DNA of 64,000 nucleotides from Lentiprolixibacter aurantiacus (GTDB lineage: Bacteria > Bacteroidota > Bacteroidia > Flavobacteriales > Flavobacteriaceae), in the NCBI RefSeq assembly GCF_026241225.1, contig NZ_JAPFQP010000001.1:682001-746000 (forward strand). Direction: 5' to 3'. Positions 16,845 through 26,818 of the stretch are shown here, one piece after another (within the stretch, counting starts at the first letter, position 1; each line of letters begins with the position of its first letter). Under the pieces are notes generated by a model. That model was not told the origin of the DNA. It searched no databases and saw only the letters and a list, made by a program, of their open reading frames with translations. The translations under genes were made by a program, and so were the position numbers.

Positions 16845-17345
16845 ATGGAGCAGTTAATAGAAGAATTTTCGTTAGGCCTTTTTTTCTGGCAAACCTTATT
16901 GTTTATCGTTTTGTTATTCCTGCTTTGGAGATATGCCTGGAAGCCTATCCTCAATGCAGTGAACGACAGGGAGGAAGGGATTAAGAATGCCCTTGCTGCC
17001 GCAGAGGAAGCTAAAAAGGAAATGCAGAACGTCACGGCAGATAGTGAAAAGTTGTTGCAGGAAGCTCGTGCCGAGCGCGAGGTAATGCTAAAAGAGGCTC
17101 GCGAAATCAAAGATAAAATTGTTGCCGATGCCCGTGAACAGGCTCAGGTTGAAGGCGATAAATTGATCAAACAGGCCCAGGCTACCATTGAAAGTGAAAA
17201 GAAAGCTGCTGTGGCAGATATCAAGAACCAGGTAGCAGACCTTTCCCTTCAGATCGCTGAAAAAGTTATCAAAGAGCAATTGTCCGACGATAAGAAGCAA
17301 ATCAAGCTCGTTGACGATATGCTGGGGGATATTAAATTGAATTAA
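16845..17345 (+). CDS. atpF: F1Fo ATP synthase subunit b
   Basis: 166 residues. One N-terminal transmembrane helix (FFWQTLLFIVLLFLLWRYAW) is followed by the conserved KPIL and a long right-handed coiled coil rich in Ala, Glu and Lys (AAAEEAKKEMQNVTADSEKL). It is the peripheral stalk that joins subunit a to delta/alpha. Length and layout are standard; only one b gene is present, consistent with a homodimeric stalk. Confidence 0.97.
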   Translation: MEQLIEEFSLGLFFWQTLLFIVLLFLLWRYAWKPILNAVNDREEGIKNALAAAEEAKKEMQNVTADSEKLLQEARAEREVMLKEAREIKDKIVADAREQAQVEGDKLIKQAQATIESEKKAAVADIKNQVADLSLQIAEKVIKEQLSDDKKQIKLVDDMLGDIKLN

Positions 17346-17350
17346 TCATT

Positions 17351-17890
17351 ATGAGTGATTCAAGAGCAGCTGTAAGATACGCCAAGGCCATACTGGACCT
17401 GGCAATAGATAAAAAGGCCGACGCAGATCTTGAAAATGATATGCGACTGGTTGTCAGCACCATTCAGGAAAATGGTGAATTGAAGGATGTGCTTGGAAGC
17501 CCTGTGATTTCTGGCGAGGTCAAGAAATCTATTTTGTCTGGTGTTTTCAAAGATATCCATGAGCTTGGACATGGCCTTATTGAGCTGTTGATTGACAAGA
17601 AAAGGATATCCTTATTGAGCGAAGTGGCTGCGCAATATGTAAGGTTACATGAAGAATTCAAGGGAGAGCGCGTTGCTTATGTCACTACTGCTGTCCCACT
17701 GAATAAAAGTTTGCAGGACAGATTGTTACAACAGGTTGAAAAAATAACCGGAGATAAAGTTACCCTGGAGAACCAGGTAGACGAAAATGTCCTGGGAGGT
17801 TTTGTGTTGCGGGTAGGAGATTTGCAGTACAATGCCAGTATAGCCAATAAATTGGAAAAATTAAAAAGAGAATTTACAAATAGCATTTAA
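17351..17890 (+). CDS. atpH: F1Fo ATP synthase subunit delta
   Basis: 179 residues, standard length. The N-terminal six-helix domain begins SDSRAAVRYAKAILDLAIDK. The C-terminal domain carries RVAYVTTAVPLNKSLQDRLL and the signature ENVLGGFVLRVGDLQYNASI. It connects the peripheral stalk b subunit to the top of the alpha3beta3 head. It starts 5 bp after atpF and is cotranscribed with it. Confidence 0.97.
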   Translation: MSDSRAAVRYAKAILDLAIDKKADADLENDMRLVVSTIQENGELKDVLGSPVISGEVKKSILSGVFKDIHELGHGLIELLIDKKRISLLSEVAAQYVRLHEEFKGERVAYVTTAVPLNKSLQDRLLQQVEKITGDKVTLENQVDENVLGGFVLRVGDLQYNASIANKLEKLKREFTNSI

Positions 17891-17933
17891 TCATAATTGG
17901 GTTTTTAAAACCAGTTATCTAGAAGATTAGGAT

Positions 17934-19514
17934 ATGGCAGGAGTAAAAGCCGCTGAGGTATCAGCAATATTAAAAAAACAATTATCGGGTTTTGAAGCGA
18001 GTGCAACCCTTGATGAGGTGGGAACCGTATTGCAGGTAGGGGATGGTATTGCCCGTATCTACGGATTAGCCAATGCCCAGTACGGGGAGCTGGTTGAATT
18101 TGAAGGAGGCCTGGAAGGAATTGTTCTGAACCTTGAAGAAGATAATGTTGGTGTGGTATTGTTAGCACCTTCCAAAGAGATCAAGGAGGGAGCTACCGTA
18201 AAACGTACACAACGTATTGCCTCCATCAAAGTTGGTGAAGGTATAGTTGGCCGCGTGGTGGATACCCTGGGTAACCCAATTGATGGAAAAGGACCGATTT
18301 CCGGCGATTTGTACGAAATGCCATTGGAACGCAAGGCTCCTGGGGTTATTTACAGGCAGCCCGTATACGAACCCCTGCAAACCGGGGTAAAAGCGGTAGA
18401 TGCCATGATCCCAGTTGGAAGAGGGCAGCGGGAGCTGGTTATTGGTGACCGTCAGACCGGTAAAACCACGGTTTGTATCGATACCATCATCAACCAGAAA
18501 GAGTTTTATGACGCTGGGGAACCAGTATATTGTATTTACGTGGCAGTAGGGCAAAAGGCCTCTACCGTTGCGGCCATTGCCAAGACGCTGGAAGATAAAG
18601 GCGCAATGGCTTACACCACCATTGTAGCAGCCAATGCCTCAGACCCTGCACCAATGCAGGTATACGCACCTTTTGCAGGTGCTGCAATCGGGGAGTACTT
18701 CCGCGATACCGGACGTCCGGCATTGATCATATACGATGATTTATCAAAACAGGCAGTTGCTTACCGTGAGGTATCCCTTCTTTTGAGAAGACCTCCGGGA
18801 CGTGAAGCTTACCCTGGTGATGTATTTTACCTGCACTCAAGGTTGCTGGAGCGTGCTGCAAAGATCATCGATGACAACAATATTGCAAAAAACATGAACG
18901 ACCTTCCTGAGGTATTGAAGCCTATGGTAAAAGGAGGGGGGTCCCTTACAGCACTTCCAATTATCGAAACCCAGGCAGGTGACGTTTCTGCTTATATCCC
19001 TACCAACGTAATTTCCATTACCGATGGACAGATATTTCTGGAGCAGGACTTGTTTAACCAGGGGGTACGCCCTGCGATTAACGTGGGTATTTCCGTATCC
19101 CGTGTGGGTGGATCTGCCCAGATCAAGTCCATGAAGAAGGTAGCAGGTACACTTAAGCTGGACCAGGCTCAGTTCAGGGAACTTGAAGCATTCGCCAAAT
19201 TTGGTTCTGACCTTGATGCGGCTACGCTGAATGTAATTGAAAAAGGGCGAAGGAACGTGGAGATCCTGAAACAGGCTCAGAGTGATCCGTTTACCGTGGA
19301 AGATCAGATTGCTATAATCTATGCCGGATCCAAGAACCTGCTCAGGGATGTGCCTGTTGAAAAGGTAAAAGAATTTGAAAGGGATTTCCTGGAATTTATG
19401 AACGCCAAGCACAGGGATGTACTGGACGTGCTGAAGTCAGGGAAGCTTACAGATGAGGCAACTTCAGTATTGACTGAAGTATGCAAAGACCTTGCTGGCA
19501 AATACAAAAGCTAA
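17934..19514 (+). CDS. atpA: F1 ATP synthase subunit alpha
   Basis: 526 residues. The Walker A motif GDRQTGKTT sits in the nucleotide-binding domain, preceded by [19 protein letters not shown]. The signature [17 protein letters not shown] and the alpha-specific [11 protein letters not shown] are present. It is the non-catalytic nucleotide-binding subunit of the F1 head. The catalytic beta (atpD) and epsilon (atpC) genes are absent from this operon, the normal split arrangement in Bacteroidota, so they must lie elsewhere. Confidence 0.98.
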   Translation: MAGVKAAEVSAILKKQLSGFEASATLDEVGTVLQVGDGIARIYGLANAQYGELVEFEGGLEGIVLNLEEDNVGVVLLAPSKEIKEGATVKRTQRIASIKVGEGIVGRVVDTLGNPIDGKGPISGDLYEMPLERKAPGVIYRQPVYEPLQTGVKAVDAMIPVGRGQRELVIGDRQTGKTTVCIDTIINQKEFYDAGEPVYCIYVAVGQKASTVAAIAKTLEDKGAMAYTTIVAANASDPAPMQVYAPFAGAAIGEYFRDTGRPALIIYDDLSKQAVAYREVSLLLRRPPGREAYPGDVFYLHSRLLERAAKIIDDNNIAKNMNDLPEVLKPMVKGGGSLTALPIIETQAGDVSAYIPTNVISITDGQIFLEQDLFNQGVRPAINVGISVSRVGGSAQIKSMKKVAGTLKLDQAQFRELEAFAKFGSDLDAATLNVIEKGRRNVEILKQAQSDPFTVEDQIAIIYAGSKNLLRDVPVEKVKEFERDFLEFMNAKHRDVLDVLKSGKLTDEATSVLTEVCKDLAGKYKS

Positions 19515-19539
19515 CAAAATCAGGTAATAAAAGACACCT

Positions 19540-20400
19540 ATGGCTAACTTAAAGGAAATACGCAGCAGGATTGCATCGGTAAGCTCAACCATGCAAATTA
19601 CCAGTGCCATGAAAATGGTGTCTGCTGCCAAATTGAAGAAAGCCCAGGATGCTATTACCGCCATGCGGCCTTATGCTGATAAGCTAACGGAACTGCTTCA
19701 GAACCTTAGTGCCAGTCTGGATAGCGAAGCAGGTGGACAATACGCTGAGGAAAGGGAGGTTAACAAAGTGCTTATTGTGGGAATAACCTCAAATCGTGGC
19801 CTTTGTGGAGCCTTTAATTCCAACATAATCAAACACTGTGTTTCCCTGGCAGAATCCGAATACCAGGGGGCTACAGTTGAAATGATGGCCGTTGGGAAGA
19901 AGGGGAATGACCTTTTGAGCAAAAGTTATACCATGGCCGGGGATCACAGTGAGATCTACGACGACCTGACTTTTGAAAACTCCGCGCTTATCGCCGAGGA
20001 ATTGATGAATGCATTTTCAGAAGGGGTATACGACAGGATTGTCCTGGTATACAACCGCTTCAAAAATGCCGCAACTCAGATCGTGACCACGGAACAATTC
20101 CTGCCTATTGTTCCTTTGGAGGGAGGGGAGCACACTGGTGCAGATTACCTCTTTGAACCTACTCAGGAGGATATAGTGACCCAGCTTATTCCAAAATCCC
20201 TCAAAACGCAGCTATACAAAGCAATTCGGGATTCATTCGCGAGCGAGCACGGGGCAAGGATGACCGCCATGCACAAGGCAACCGATAATGCATCCGAACT
20301 AAAAGATCAGCTTACTCTTACTTACAACAAAGCGAGACAGGCGGCCATTACCAATGAGATCCTGGAGATCGTCGGTGGAGCTGAAGCTTTGAATAATTAA
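19540..20400 (+). CDS. atpG: F1 ATP synthase subunit gamma
   Basis: 286 residues. The N-terminal helix MANLKEIRSRIASVSSTMQI then TSAMKMVSAAKLKKAQ and the C-terminal ARMTAMHKATDNASELKD then LTLTYNKARQAAITNEILEI form the central-stalk coiled coil. The Rossmann-like middle domain has GITSNRGLCGAFNSN. It is the last gene of the operon; an intrinsic terminator follows within 25 bp. Confidence 0.98.
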   Translation: MANLKEIRSRIASVSSTMQITSAMKMVSAAKLKKAQDAITAMRPYADKLTELLQNLSASLDSEAGGQYAEEREVNKVLIVGITSNRGLCGAFNSNIIKHCVSLAESEYQGATVEMMAVGKKGNDLLSKSYTMAGDHSEIYDDLTFENSALIAEELMNAFSEGVYDRIVLVYNRFKNAATQIVTTEQFLPIVPLEGGEHTGADYLFEPTQEDIVTQLIPKSLKTQLYKAIRDSFASEHGARMTAMHKATDNASELKDQLTLTYNKARQAAITNEILEIVGGAEALNN

Positions 20401-20422
20401 GTTACTTTACAGGTCATATTTG

Positions 20423-20449
20423 AACCCTGCTTTTCAGCAGGGTTTTTTT
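20423..20449 (+). terminator. Intrinsic terminator of the ATP synthase operon
   Basis: AACCCTGCT / AGCAGGGTT, a perfect 9-bp stem with a TTTC loop, running into a T-tract (20443-20449). Confidence 0.9.
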
Positions 20450-20472
20450 ATTTGGTATAGCAGCATTTTGAA

Positions 20473-20502
20473 TTTGGCACCAATTTTGGTTTTATATCTT
20501 TG
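20473..20502 (+). promoter_or_regulatory. Bacteroidota-type promoter for the lipoprotein gene
   Basis: TTTG (20473-20476), 18-nt spacer, TATCTTTG (20495-20502); the ATG follows 28 bases later. One of the best matches to the consensus in the window. Confidence 0.7.
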
Positions 20503-20530
20503 ATTTAGATCACTTAATGATTTCTGTACT

Positions 20531-21040
20531 ATGAAATATGCTCTTACGATTTTGGTTGTTATGGTTTTTGGATTAACCGGATGTTCTTCCCAAAAGAAAC
20601 TTGTGAAGGAAGCACCGTTCTCTGTTGAAAATCCAAGCTGTACTCCATATGCTGGCGGAAGGGAAGGCAGTGGTTCTGGATTTATACTACGTATACCGCT
20701 AACCCTGTTATCGGATGAGGAGATTACTTTCGAAAAGGTGTTTTTCAGGGGGCATATTCTGGATCCTGAATGGGTTGCCGAGGGAGGCAAGCGGTTTCTG
20801 CAATGCCAATATCAACGCAAAAGCACGGAAAAACCGGATATAATCATGCATGGGGACCCCATGATGGAAGTGGGCAATCAGCCCGCGGGGGAGATCACTG
20901 AAAAAGAGGAATATCCTTTTGAGCTCAAACCGGATGAAGCGGTCATCGCCTACTTGCAAAAGGGTAAAACTCGCTACGCAAAGATTGGTAGTATCAAGGA
21001 TAAAATGCCAAACCTATTACCCTCCAAGGAAATGAACTAG
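20531..21040 (+). CDS. Putative lipoprotein of unknown function
   Basis: 169 residues. The signal peptide and lipobox MKYALTILVVMVFGLTGC with SSQKK after it predict a lipoprotein. The mature part has a Cys-containing segment (ENPSCTPYAGGREGSGSGF) and a beta-strand-like middle with alternating charges, then a KPDEAVIAYLQKGKTRYAKI tail. No enzymatic motif is recognised. It resembles uncharacterised Flavobacteriaceae proteins of this length. It has its own promoter and is followed by a long inverted repeat. Confidence 0.75.
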   Translation: MKYALTILVVMVFGLTGCSSQKKLVKEAPFSVENPSCTPYAGGREGSGSGFILRIPLTLLSDEEITFEKVFFRGHILDPEWVAEGGKRFLQCQYQRKSTEKPDIIMHGDPMMEVGNQPAGEITEKEEYPFELKPDEAVIAYLQKGKTRYAKIGSIKDKMPNLLPSKEMN

Positions 21041-21045
21041 CTTTG

Positions 21046-21083
21046 TAGGTAGGGTTTAAATACCTAATTTTAAATCCTACCTA
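21046..21083 (+). repeat. 15-bp inverted repeat between the lipoprotein and flippase genes
   Basis: Arms at 21046-21060 (TAGGTAGGGTTTAAA) and 21069-21083 pair over 15 positions with one G-U, around an 8-nt loop. There is no T-tract after it. It ends 12 bases before the TTG start of the flippase gene. Confidence 0.7.
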
Positions 21084-21095
21084 AGCAATGCGTAC

Positions 21096-22562
21096 TTGAG
21101 TCTGCTTCAAAAACTTTTCAAACAAACCTTTATATACGGGCTGGCTACCGTGCTGCCCCGCATGCTTTCATTTATTCTGGTCCCCCTTTATACCAAGGTT
21201 ATGCCACCGGGATCTTACGGGGAAGTTACCCTGATTTATGCCTGGTTTGCCATCTTTAACGTCATTCTTGCCTATGGTATGGAAACAGCATTCTTCCGTT
21301 TTTACAATACATCTGAACATAGGAAACAGGTTACTTCTACTGCGCTTATCTCTATTGGAGCTTCCACATTGGCTTTTGTATTCTTAGCCCTACTCTTTAA
21401 AGAAAGACTTGCTGAGGTTCTGAATATAGAATTCAGGTACATGGAGTATGTCATTTACATACTTGCCCTTGATGCCCTCGTGATTGTCCCCTTTGCCTGG
21501 CTGCGTGCTAATGAGCAACCCATGCGCTATGCCCTGGTAAAGATTCTGAATGTGGTAATTAATCTGGGACTGAATGTTTTTTTCCTGTTGTTTTTGCCAG
21601 GCCTTGCGGAAGCCAACCCGGAATCACTAATGGAAACTATTTACCTCCCGGATTTTGAAATATCCTATATTTTCATATCCAACCTGGTGGCTAGCGGGAT
21701 TACCCTGTTGCTTATGGGTCGCCGATACCTTGCTGTTTCTTATGTGTTTGACAGGCAATTGTGGCGCAAGATGATGGGCTATGCACTACCAGTTATGATT
21801 GCTGGTGTGGCCTTTACCATTAATGAAGTTTTTGATCGCGTATTGCTTTCAGAATTACTTCCGGAAGGCATAGCCAAAGGAGAAATAGGGAAGTATTCAG
21901 CCTGCTATAAGCTTGCACTTTTTATGACGCTCTTTGCCACGGCTTTCCGGCTCGGCATCGAACCTTTCTTTTTTAGTCACGCTTCATCCGAAAAACCGGA
22001 GAAGGCCTACGCTCAGATCACCAATTATTTCGTCGTTTTGGGGAGTGTTATCCTACTGGGGGTAGTAGTCTTTGCAGACCTGCTCAAACAACTCTTTATC
22101 CTAGATCCCGCCTACTGGGAGGCCATGCCTATTGTCCCGATAATACTGCTGGCCAGTTTTTTCCTGGGGATTTACCATAATTTATCGGTTTGGTATAAGG
22201 TAACGGACCGCACCCGCTTTGGCGCTTATTTTTCACTGTCCGGAGCCCTGGTAACTATTCTGGTTAACTATTTTTTAATCCCTGTTATGGGCTACTACGC
22301 TTCTGCCCTGGCTACGCTGATGGCCTATGGCCTGATGATGATCCTTTCTTTTTATTTCGGACGTAAACATTACCCTATTCCCTACAATAATCGGAAGATT
22401 GTATTTTATCTAGGTCTTTCCATCCTCTTTTCAGCAATCTCGTTCTACGTTTTTAACAGAAATTTGGTTATTGGGGGGCTACTTCTTTTAGTATTTTTAG
22501 TGCTGGTGTACCGCATGGAGAGCGATATTTTAAAACGAATTTTTCTAAAGCGAAAATCATGA
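21096..22562 (+). CDS. Oligosaccharide/lipopolysaccharide flippase family protein
   Basis: 488 residues with about 14 predicted transmembrane helices in the MOP-superfamily (polysaccharide_synt/Wzx-like) layout. The N-terminus [20 protein letters not shown] then [20 protein letters not shown] is typical. It probably moves lipid-linked glycans across the inner membrane; the substrate is unknown. The start is TTG at 21096 just after the inverted repeat; no ATG exists near the conserved N-terminus. Its stop overlaps the dut start by 4 bp (ATGA), so the two are coupled. Confidence 0.88.
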   Translation: MSLLQKLFKQTFIYGLATVLPRMLSFILVPLYTKVMPPGSYGEVTLIYAWFAIFNVILAYGMETAFFRFYNTSEHRKQVTSTALISIGASTLAFVFLALLFKERLAEVLNIEFRYMEYVIYILALDALVIVPFAWLRANEQPMRYALVKILNVVINLGLNVFFLLFLPGLAEANPESLMETIYLPDFEISYIFISNLVASGITLLLMGRRYLAVSYVFDRQLWRKMMGYALPVMIAGVAFTINEVFDRVLLSELLPEGIAKGEIGKYSACYKLALFMTLFATAFRLGIEPFFFSHASSEKPEKAYAQITNYFVVLGSVILLGVVVFADLLKQLFILDPAYWEAMPIVPIILLASFFLGIYHNLSVWYKVTDRTRFGAYFSLSGALVTILVNYFLIPVMGYYASALATLMAYGLMMILSFYFGRKHYPIPYNNRKIVFYLGLSILFSAISFYVFNRNLVIGGLLLLVFLVLVYRMESDILKRIFLKRKS

Positions 22563-22993
22563 AAATCAAGATCCGCAATATATCGGAACACGAACTTCCG
22601 GCTTACGAGACGGAAGCTTCTGCAGGGATGGACTTAAGAGCCCATCTAAGTGAACCTGTAATCCTGGAACCTTTGGAGCGAGCAGTGGTGAAAACAGGCC
22701 TGTATATAGAACTGCCAATAGGCTATGAGGCACAGGTAAGGCCCAGGAGCGGACTGGCTGCAAAGAAAGGGATTACTGTTTTAAATGCGCCAGGAACCGT
22801 TGACGCGGATTATCGCGGTGAAATTGGCGTAATTCTTGTTAATCTTTCCAGAGAGCCCTTTACGGTATCCAATGGGGAACGTATTGCGCAACTTGTAATT
22901 GCCCGGCATGAACGAGCAGAATGGGAGGTTTCAGCAGAGCTCTCGGAAACCAGCAGGGGAACCGGGGGATTTGGCAGTACAGGGGTAAAATAG
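22559..22993 (+). CDS. dut: dUTP diphosphatase
   Basis: 144 residues, trimeric dUTPase fold. The five family motifs are present: [45 protein letters not shown] and the flexible C-terminal [10 protein letters not shown] that closes over the active site. It hydrolyses dUTP to dUMP, keeping uracil out of DNA and feeding thymidylate synthesis. It is complete and standard in length. Confidence 0.97.
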   Translation: MKIKIRNISEHELPAYETEASAGMDLRAHLSEPVILEPLERAVVKTGLYIELPIGYEAQVRPRSGLAAKKGITVLNAPGTVDADYRGEIGVILVNLSREPFTVSNGERIAQLVIARHERAEWEVSAELSETSRGTGGFGSTGVK

Positions 22994-23033
22994 GATTTGC
23001 AAGGGTATCTAAAAAGAACCCGGGGAAGGAATC

Positions 23034-23942
23034 ATGTGGTTGAAAATAAATTTTTTTGGATTGGTCATGCTGCTACTCAGCACATCTCCCGGGCTAATGG
23101 CCCAGGAGGAAGAGAGTGCCGAGGTCTTCCTTGAAGAATATACCGATCAGTTTCAGGAATGCTTTTTTGAGGCCCTTAAACAGAAAGGCATTGGAAACTA
23201 CGATAAAGCCATAAATCTTTTGTTAAAGTGTGGTGAGTATACCACAAGTCAAAATGTGCTGGATTATGAGCTGGCCCGCGTGTACTTCGCTAACCGTCAA
23301 TACGTGCAGGCACAGGATTATGCTCTGAAAGCCCTGAAGGATCAGCCCGAGAACGTCTGGATACTCAATACCCTTATGGATATTGTTCAGGCCCAGGGAA
23401 ATGATCTTTTATTGTTTCAGGATCGCATACCCTGGGACAATGTCAAATTGAGAAATAACCTGGCGTCCCTTTATTTCCAGAAGAATAATTACACCAATGC
23501 CCGCAGGATATTGGAAACGCTGCCTAAAACCGTATTTACAGCCCAGTTGGAGCGCAAAATATCCGACTCATTGAATAAGGAACAGCAGATTAGCAGTTCA
23601 ATCGTAAAGGATTCTCCTCAGGAAAATCCTCTTGAAGTTTTACGTATGGAACTGCAGCAACTTCAGGATTCCGAAAAGTTTTCTTTATTGGAAACCAGAG
23701 CGGGGGAGGCACTTGAGAATTATCCTGCTCAGCCCTGGGTATATTATTACTTTGGCCTCTCTTTGCACAGAAACGGCAAATCATCCGAGGCTTCAGGAAT
23801 TCTGGAAAGCGCTTTGGATTTTCTCATTGATAACAATGATTTGCAACAAAAAATCTATAAGGAACTCGCTGCTGTTTATACGGCATTGGGAAATCCATCC
23901 AAGGCAAATATGTATCTTAGCAAAATAAAATCAGGCTCTTAA
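23034..23942 (+). CDS. Periplasmic TPR-repeat protein
   Basis: 302 residues with an N-terminal signal peptide (FFGLVMLLLSTSPGLMAQ) and no lipobox Cys. Several TPR-type helical pairs follow, for example LDYELARVYFANRQYVQAQD and LRNNLASLYFQKNNYTNARR, and PWVYYYFGLSLHRNGKSSEA near the C-terminus. TPR arrays mediate protein binding; the partner is unknown. The gene stops 4 bp before the DUF4292 lipoprotein gene and lies in a dut-TPR-DUF4292-EnvC run, suggesting an envelope role. Confidence 0.82.
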   Translation: MWLKINFFGLVMLLLSTSPGLMAQEEESAEVFLEEYTDQFQECFFEALKQKGIGNYDKAINLLLKCGEYTTSQNVLDYELARVYFANRQYVQAQDYALKALKDQPENVWILNTLMDIVQAQGNDLLLFQDRIPWDNVKLRNNLASLYFQKNNYTNARRILETLPKTVFTAQLERKISDSLNKEQQISSSIVKDSPQENPLEVLRMELQQLQDSEKFSLLETRAGEALENYPAQPWVYYYFGLSLHRNGKSSEASGILESALDFLIDNNDLQQKIYKELAAVYTALGNPSKANMYLSKIKSGS

Positions 23943-23946
23943 ATCC

Positions 23947-24732
23947 ATGAATGAAAGGAAATTGGCTGTAGTAAAGCGGATTCTGGCCTCGGTAGTAATT
24001 GCCCTGACACTCTCATGCAAATCAGGCAAAATAATCTCGGATGCAAAGGTAGATAAAAGTCTGTCTGCCCGTGTAATAATCAAAAACCACTATAAAAACC
24101 AGCTTGATTTTAAAACCCTCACCGGGCGGATTAAGATAGACTACTCCGATGGCTATGCTACCCAGAGCATAGGGGTAAGTCTGAGGATGGAAAAGGATAA
24201 GGCCATCTGGATCAGCGCCCCCCTTGGAGTGGTCAAGGCCCTGATTACCCCGGAACGGGTATCGTTCTACAATAAGTTAGAAAACCAGTATTTCGATGGA
24301 GACTTCAGGTACTTAAGCAGATTGCTTGGGACAGATGTTGATTTTGAAATCGTACAGAATCTGTTGTTAGGCCAGGCTTTGCTGGATCTCAGGGAAGAAA
24401 AATACCAGGCCGAGGTGAATGGGGATAACTATGAATTGAAGCCCAAAAAGGCCATGGAGCTTTTTAAACCCCTTTTCCGGATTGAGCCGGGAAATTTTAA
24501 ACTGGCTGCCCAGCAGTTGTCGCAACCCTGGGAAAAAAGGCTCCTGGAAATACGCTACAAGAATTATCAGCAAAGAGATGAGCGCATCCTGCCTAATGAG
24601 ATAGGGATTGTGGCCATAGACAAGGATCAACGCACTACAATTGCCATAGAGTATCGCAGCATGGAGTTTAACAGACGCCTTAATTTTCCGTATAAGATCC
24701 CAAAAGGGTTTGAAGAGATTGTCCTCAAATAA
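23947..24732 (+). CDS. DUF4292 lipoprotein
   Basis: 261 residues. The signal peptide with lipobox (ASVVIALTLSC then KSGK) predicts a lipoprotein. The mature part has the pattern FKTLTGRIKIDYSDGYATQS then IWISAPLGVVKALITPERVSFYN, typical of DUF4292, a LolB/LppX-like beta-sheet fold that may carry hydrophobic cargo. The function is unproven. It is co-transcribed with the TPR gene upstream and the EnvC-like gene downstream. Confidence 0.87.
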   Translation: MNERKLAVVKRILASVVIALTLSCKSGKIISDAKVDKSLSARVIIKNHYKNQLDFKTLTGRIKIDYSDGYATQSIGVSLRMEKDKAIWISAPLGVVKALITPERVSFYNKLENQYFDGDFRYLSRLLGTDVDFEIVQNLLLGQALLDLREEKYQAEVNGDNYELKPKKAMELFKPLFRIEPGNFKLAAQQLSQPWEKRLLEIRYKNYQQRDERILPNEIGIVAIDKDQRTTIAIEYRSMEFNRRLNFPYKIPKGFEEIVLK

Positions 24733-24733
24733 T

Positions 24734-25963
24734 ATGCATACTGGTTTTGGAAATATCACACTGAGCCTGCTCTTTCTCCTGATTGTTTCCAGTTGGCAGG
24801 TAAATGCCCAGACGAGCGAACAAAAGGCCCTGGAGGCCAAAAGGGAGCAGCTGCAAAAGGAAATTGCAGAGATGAACCGATTGCTTTTTGCGGAAAAGAA
24901 ACAAAGGGGTACGGTACTGGATCAAATGGAGAACCTGGACCAGAAAATCAACATCAGGCAACAGCTAATTCGCGTAACCAATCAGCAATCCAACCTGCTC
25001 AACAGGCAGATCAACGTTAATATCAGGAACATAAGCAAATTGAGGGAGGATCTCGAGGTATTAAAGGAAGACTATGCCGAGATGATCCGAAAGTCCTACC
25101 AGAACAAGTCCCAGCAAAGCCGTTTAATGTTTCTGCTTTCGGCGGAAAATTTCTATCAGGCCTATAAGAGATTGCAGTATCTGAAACAGTATACCGCATA
25201 CCGCAAGCAGCAGGGGGAGGAAATAGTAAGGAAAACGGAGGAGCTGGCAGCCCTGAATCGGGACCTTACCCGGCAGAGGAAGGAAAAAGATGAGCTGATT
25301 GCGGAAAATACGAAAGCTAAGGATGCCCTGTTGAACGAGATCAGGGAACAGAAAGATTTGTTGCTCACCATAAGGCAGAATGAAAGCAAATATTCAGCGG
25401 AGCTACAGGCCAAAAGAAAAGAAGCCCGGCAGATCGATAGACAAATCGAAAGACTTATACGCAGTGCAATAGCGGCTTCGAATAAGGAGAGTGGCGGGAA
25501 AACCACAAAAAACACCTTTGCTCTAACCCCGGAGGCCGAAATTGTTGCCAAGAGTTTTTCTGCTAACAAAGGGAAACTGATCTGGCCGGTGGAAAAGGGT
25601 GTAAAAAGGCAGGGCTTCGGGGTGTATAAGGATGCTATTTACCCGGGAATCAAACACCAGAACAACGGAGTAATCATTGCCACGGATAAAGGGGCCAGGG
25701 CACGAGCAGTTTTTGAGGGTGAAGTAATTGCAATAAGCGCAGTACCGGGAGGCAATAAGATGGTTCATGTTAAGCATGGCAATTATATCAGTACCTATCA
25801 CAATTTATCGAACGTCTATGTGAAAAAGGGCGATAAAGTGGAGGCCAAAGATGAACTTGGAGAGATATATACCAATCGGTTTAATGGTTTTACTGAATTA
25901 AAGTTCTATCTATTCCGGGATGCTACCAGACTTAATCCGGAAGAATGGATCTATAGATTATAA
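24734..25963 (+). CDS. EnvC-like murein hydrolase activator (coiled coil + degenerate LytM domain)
   Basis: 409 residues from the ATG at 24734, one base after the preceding stop. An overlapping TTG at 24710 would put eight residues before the signal peptide. Order: signal peptide ending VNAQ, a long coiled coil (about residues 25-240) rich in Lys, Glu and Gln, a linker, and a C-terminal LytM/M23 domain. The M23 zinc ligands are not conserved: HxxxD reads HQNNG and the HxH position reads ELK in FTELKFYLF. The domain therefore probably does not cut peptidoglycan itself and, like EnvC, activates amidases at division (inference from family). Confidence 0.88.
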   Translation: MHTGFGNITLSLLFLLIVSSWQVNAQTSEQKALEAKREQLQKEIAEMNRLLFAEKKQRGTVLDQMENLDQKINIRQQLIRVTNQQSNLLNRQINVNIRNISKLREDLEVLKEDYAEMIRKSYQNKSQQSRLMFLLSAENFYQAYKRLQYLKQYTAYRKQQGEEIVRKTEELAALNRDLTRQRKEKDELIAENTKAKDALLNEIREQKDLLLTIRQNESKYSAELQAKRKEARQIDRQIERLIRSAIAASNKESGGKTTKNTFALTPEAEIVAKSFSANKGKLIWPVEKGVKRQGFGVYKDAIYPGIKHQNNGVIIATDKGARARAVFEGEVIAISAVPGGNKMVHVKHGNYISTYHNLSNVYVKKGDKVEAKDELGEIYTNRFNGFTELKFYLFRDATRLNPEEWIYRL

Positions 25964-25973
25964 TTGAAATATT

Positions 25974-26810
25974 ATGAGCAAAATAACCAACATACAGGGT
26001 ACTTTCACCCTTCATAACGGGGTGGAAATGCCTTATCTGGGTCTTGGTGTTTACCTTTCCAAAGACGGACAGGAAGTTACCAATGCGGTGAAATGGGCTT
26101 TAGATGCAGGTTATCGCCATGTGGATACCGCGTCCATCTATAATAATGAAGAGGGCGTGGGCGCCGGAATTCGGGCTTCCTCTGTCCCCAGGGAAGAAGT
26201 ATTCCTCGTGAGCAAGGTGTGGAATTCAGACCAGGGTTATGATTCTGCACTTAAGGCGTTCGATGCCAGTTTGGAACGGCTCGGGACAGATTATTTAGAC
26301 CTGTACCTCATCCATTGGCCCGTGAAAGGGAAATACAAAGAAACCTGGAAGGCCCTGGAAAGGTTGTATGCGGAAAAACGCATTCGCTCCATAGGCGTCA
26401 GCAATTTCATGCAACACCACCTGGAAGACCTTCTTAACGAAGCAGAGGTGGTTCCCATGGTTAACCAAATGGAATTCCACCCCTATCTGGTTCAGCAATC
26501 CCTGATCGATTACTGCAGGGTTAAGGGTATCCAGTACGAAGCCTGGTCGCCCATGATGCAGGGGCATATTTTTAAGGATCCCGCATTTCAAAGGCTTGCT
26601 GGCAAGTATAACAAAACCATAGCCCAAATTGTATTGCGGTGGGATTTGCAAAAAGGGGTGATCACTATCCCTAAATCAGCCAAAAAGGAAAGGATACTGT
26701 CTAATGCAGATCTGTTTGATTTTGAATTATCTCCGGAGGACATGGAATATCTCGACAAACTTGACAAGGGTCAAAGATTTGGTCCTGATCCCGATAACTT
26801 TGATTTTTAA
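25974..26810 (+). CDS. Aldo/keto reductase
   Basis: 278 residues, a TIM-barrel NADPH-dependent carbonyl reductase. The catalytic tetrad is visible: Asp51 and Tyr56 in HVDTASIYNNEEGVG, Lys81 in FLVSKVW and His114 in LYLIHWP. The cofactor-binding motif IPKSAKKERILSNADLFDFE is intact. Closest in style to the 2,5-diketo-gluconate reductase/prostaglandin synthase-like AKR5 group. The physiological substrate is not deducible; it may detoxify aldehydes. It follows the EnvC-like gene by 10 bp. Confidence 0.93.
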   Translation: MSKITNIQGTFTLHNGVEMPYLGLGVYLSKDGQEVTNAVKWALDAGYRHVDTASIYNNEEGVGAGIRASSVPREEVFLVSKVWNSDQGYDSALKAFDASLERLGTDYLDLYLIHWPVKGKYKETWKALERLYAEKRIRSIGVSNFMQHHLEDLLNEAEVVPMVNQMEFHPYLVQQSLIDYCRVKGIQYEAWSPMMQGHIFKDPAFQRLAGKYNKTIAQIVLRWDLQKGVITIPKSAKKERILSNADLFDFELSPEDMEYLDKLDKGQRFGPDPDNFDF

Positions 26811-26818
26811 GGCCAGGA

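Noticed and set aside
14711..20400. Missing beta and epsilon ATP synthase genes as a deletion
   Set aside because: A separate atpDC locus is normal in Bacteroidota; the operon ends in a proper terminator.
24734..25963. Active M23 endopeptidase call for the LytM-domain protein
   Set aside because: Zinc-ligand positions HxxxD and HxH read HQNNG and ELK, so an activator of the EnvC type is more likely.
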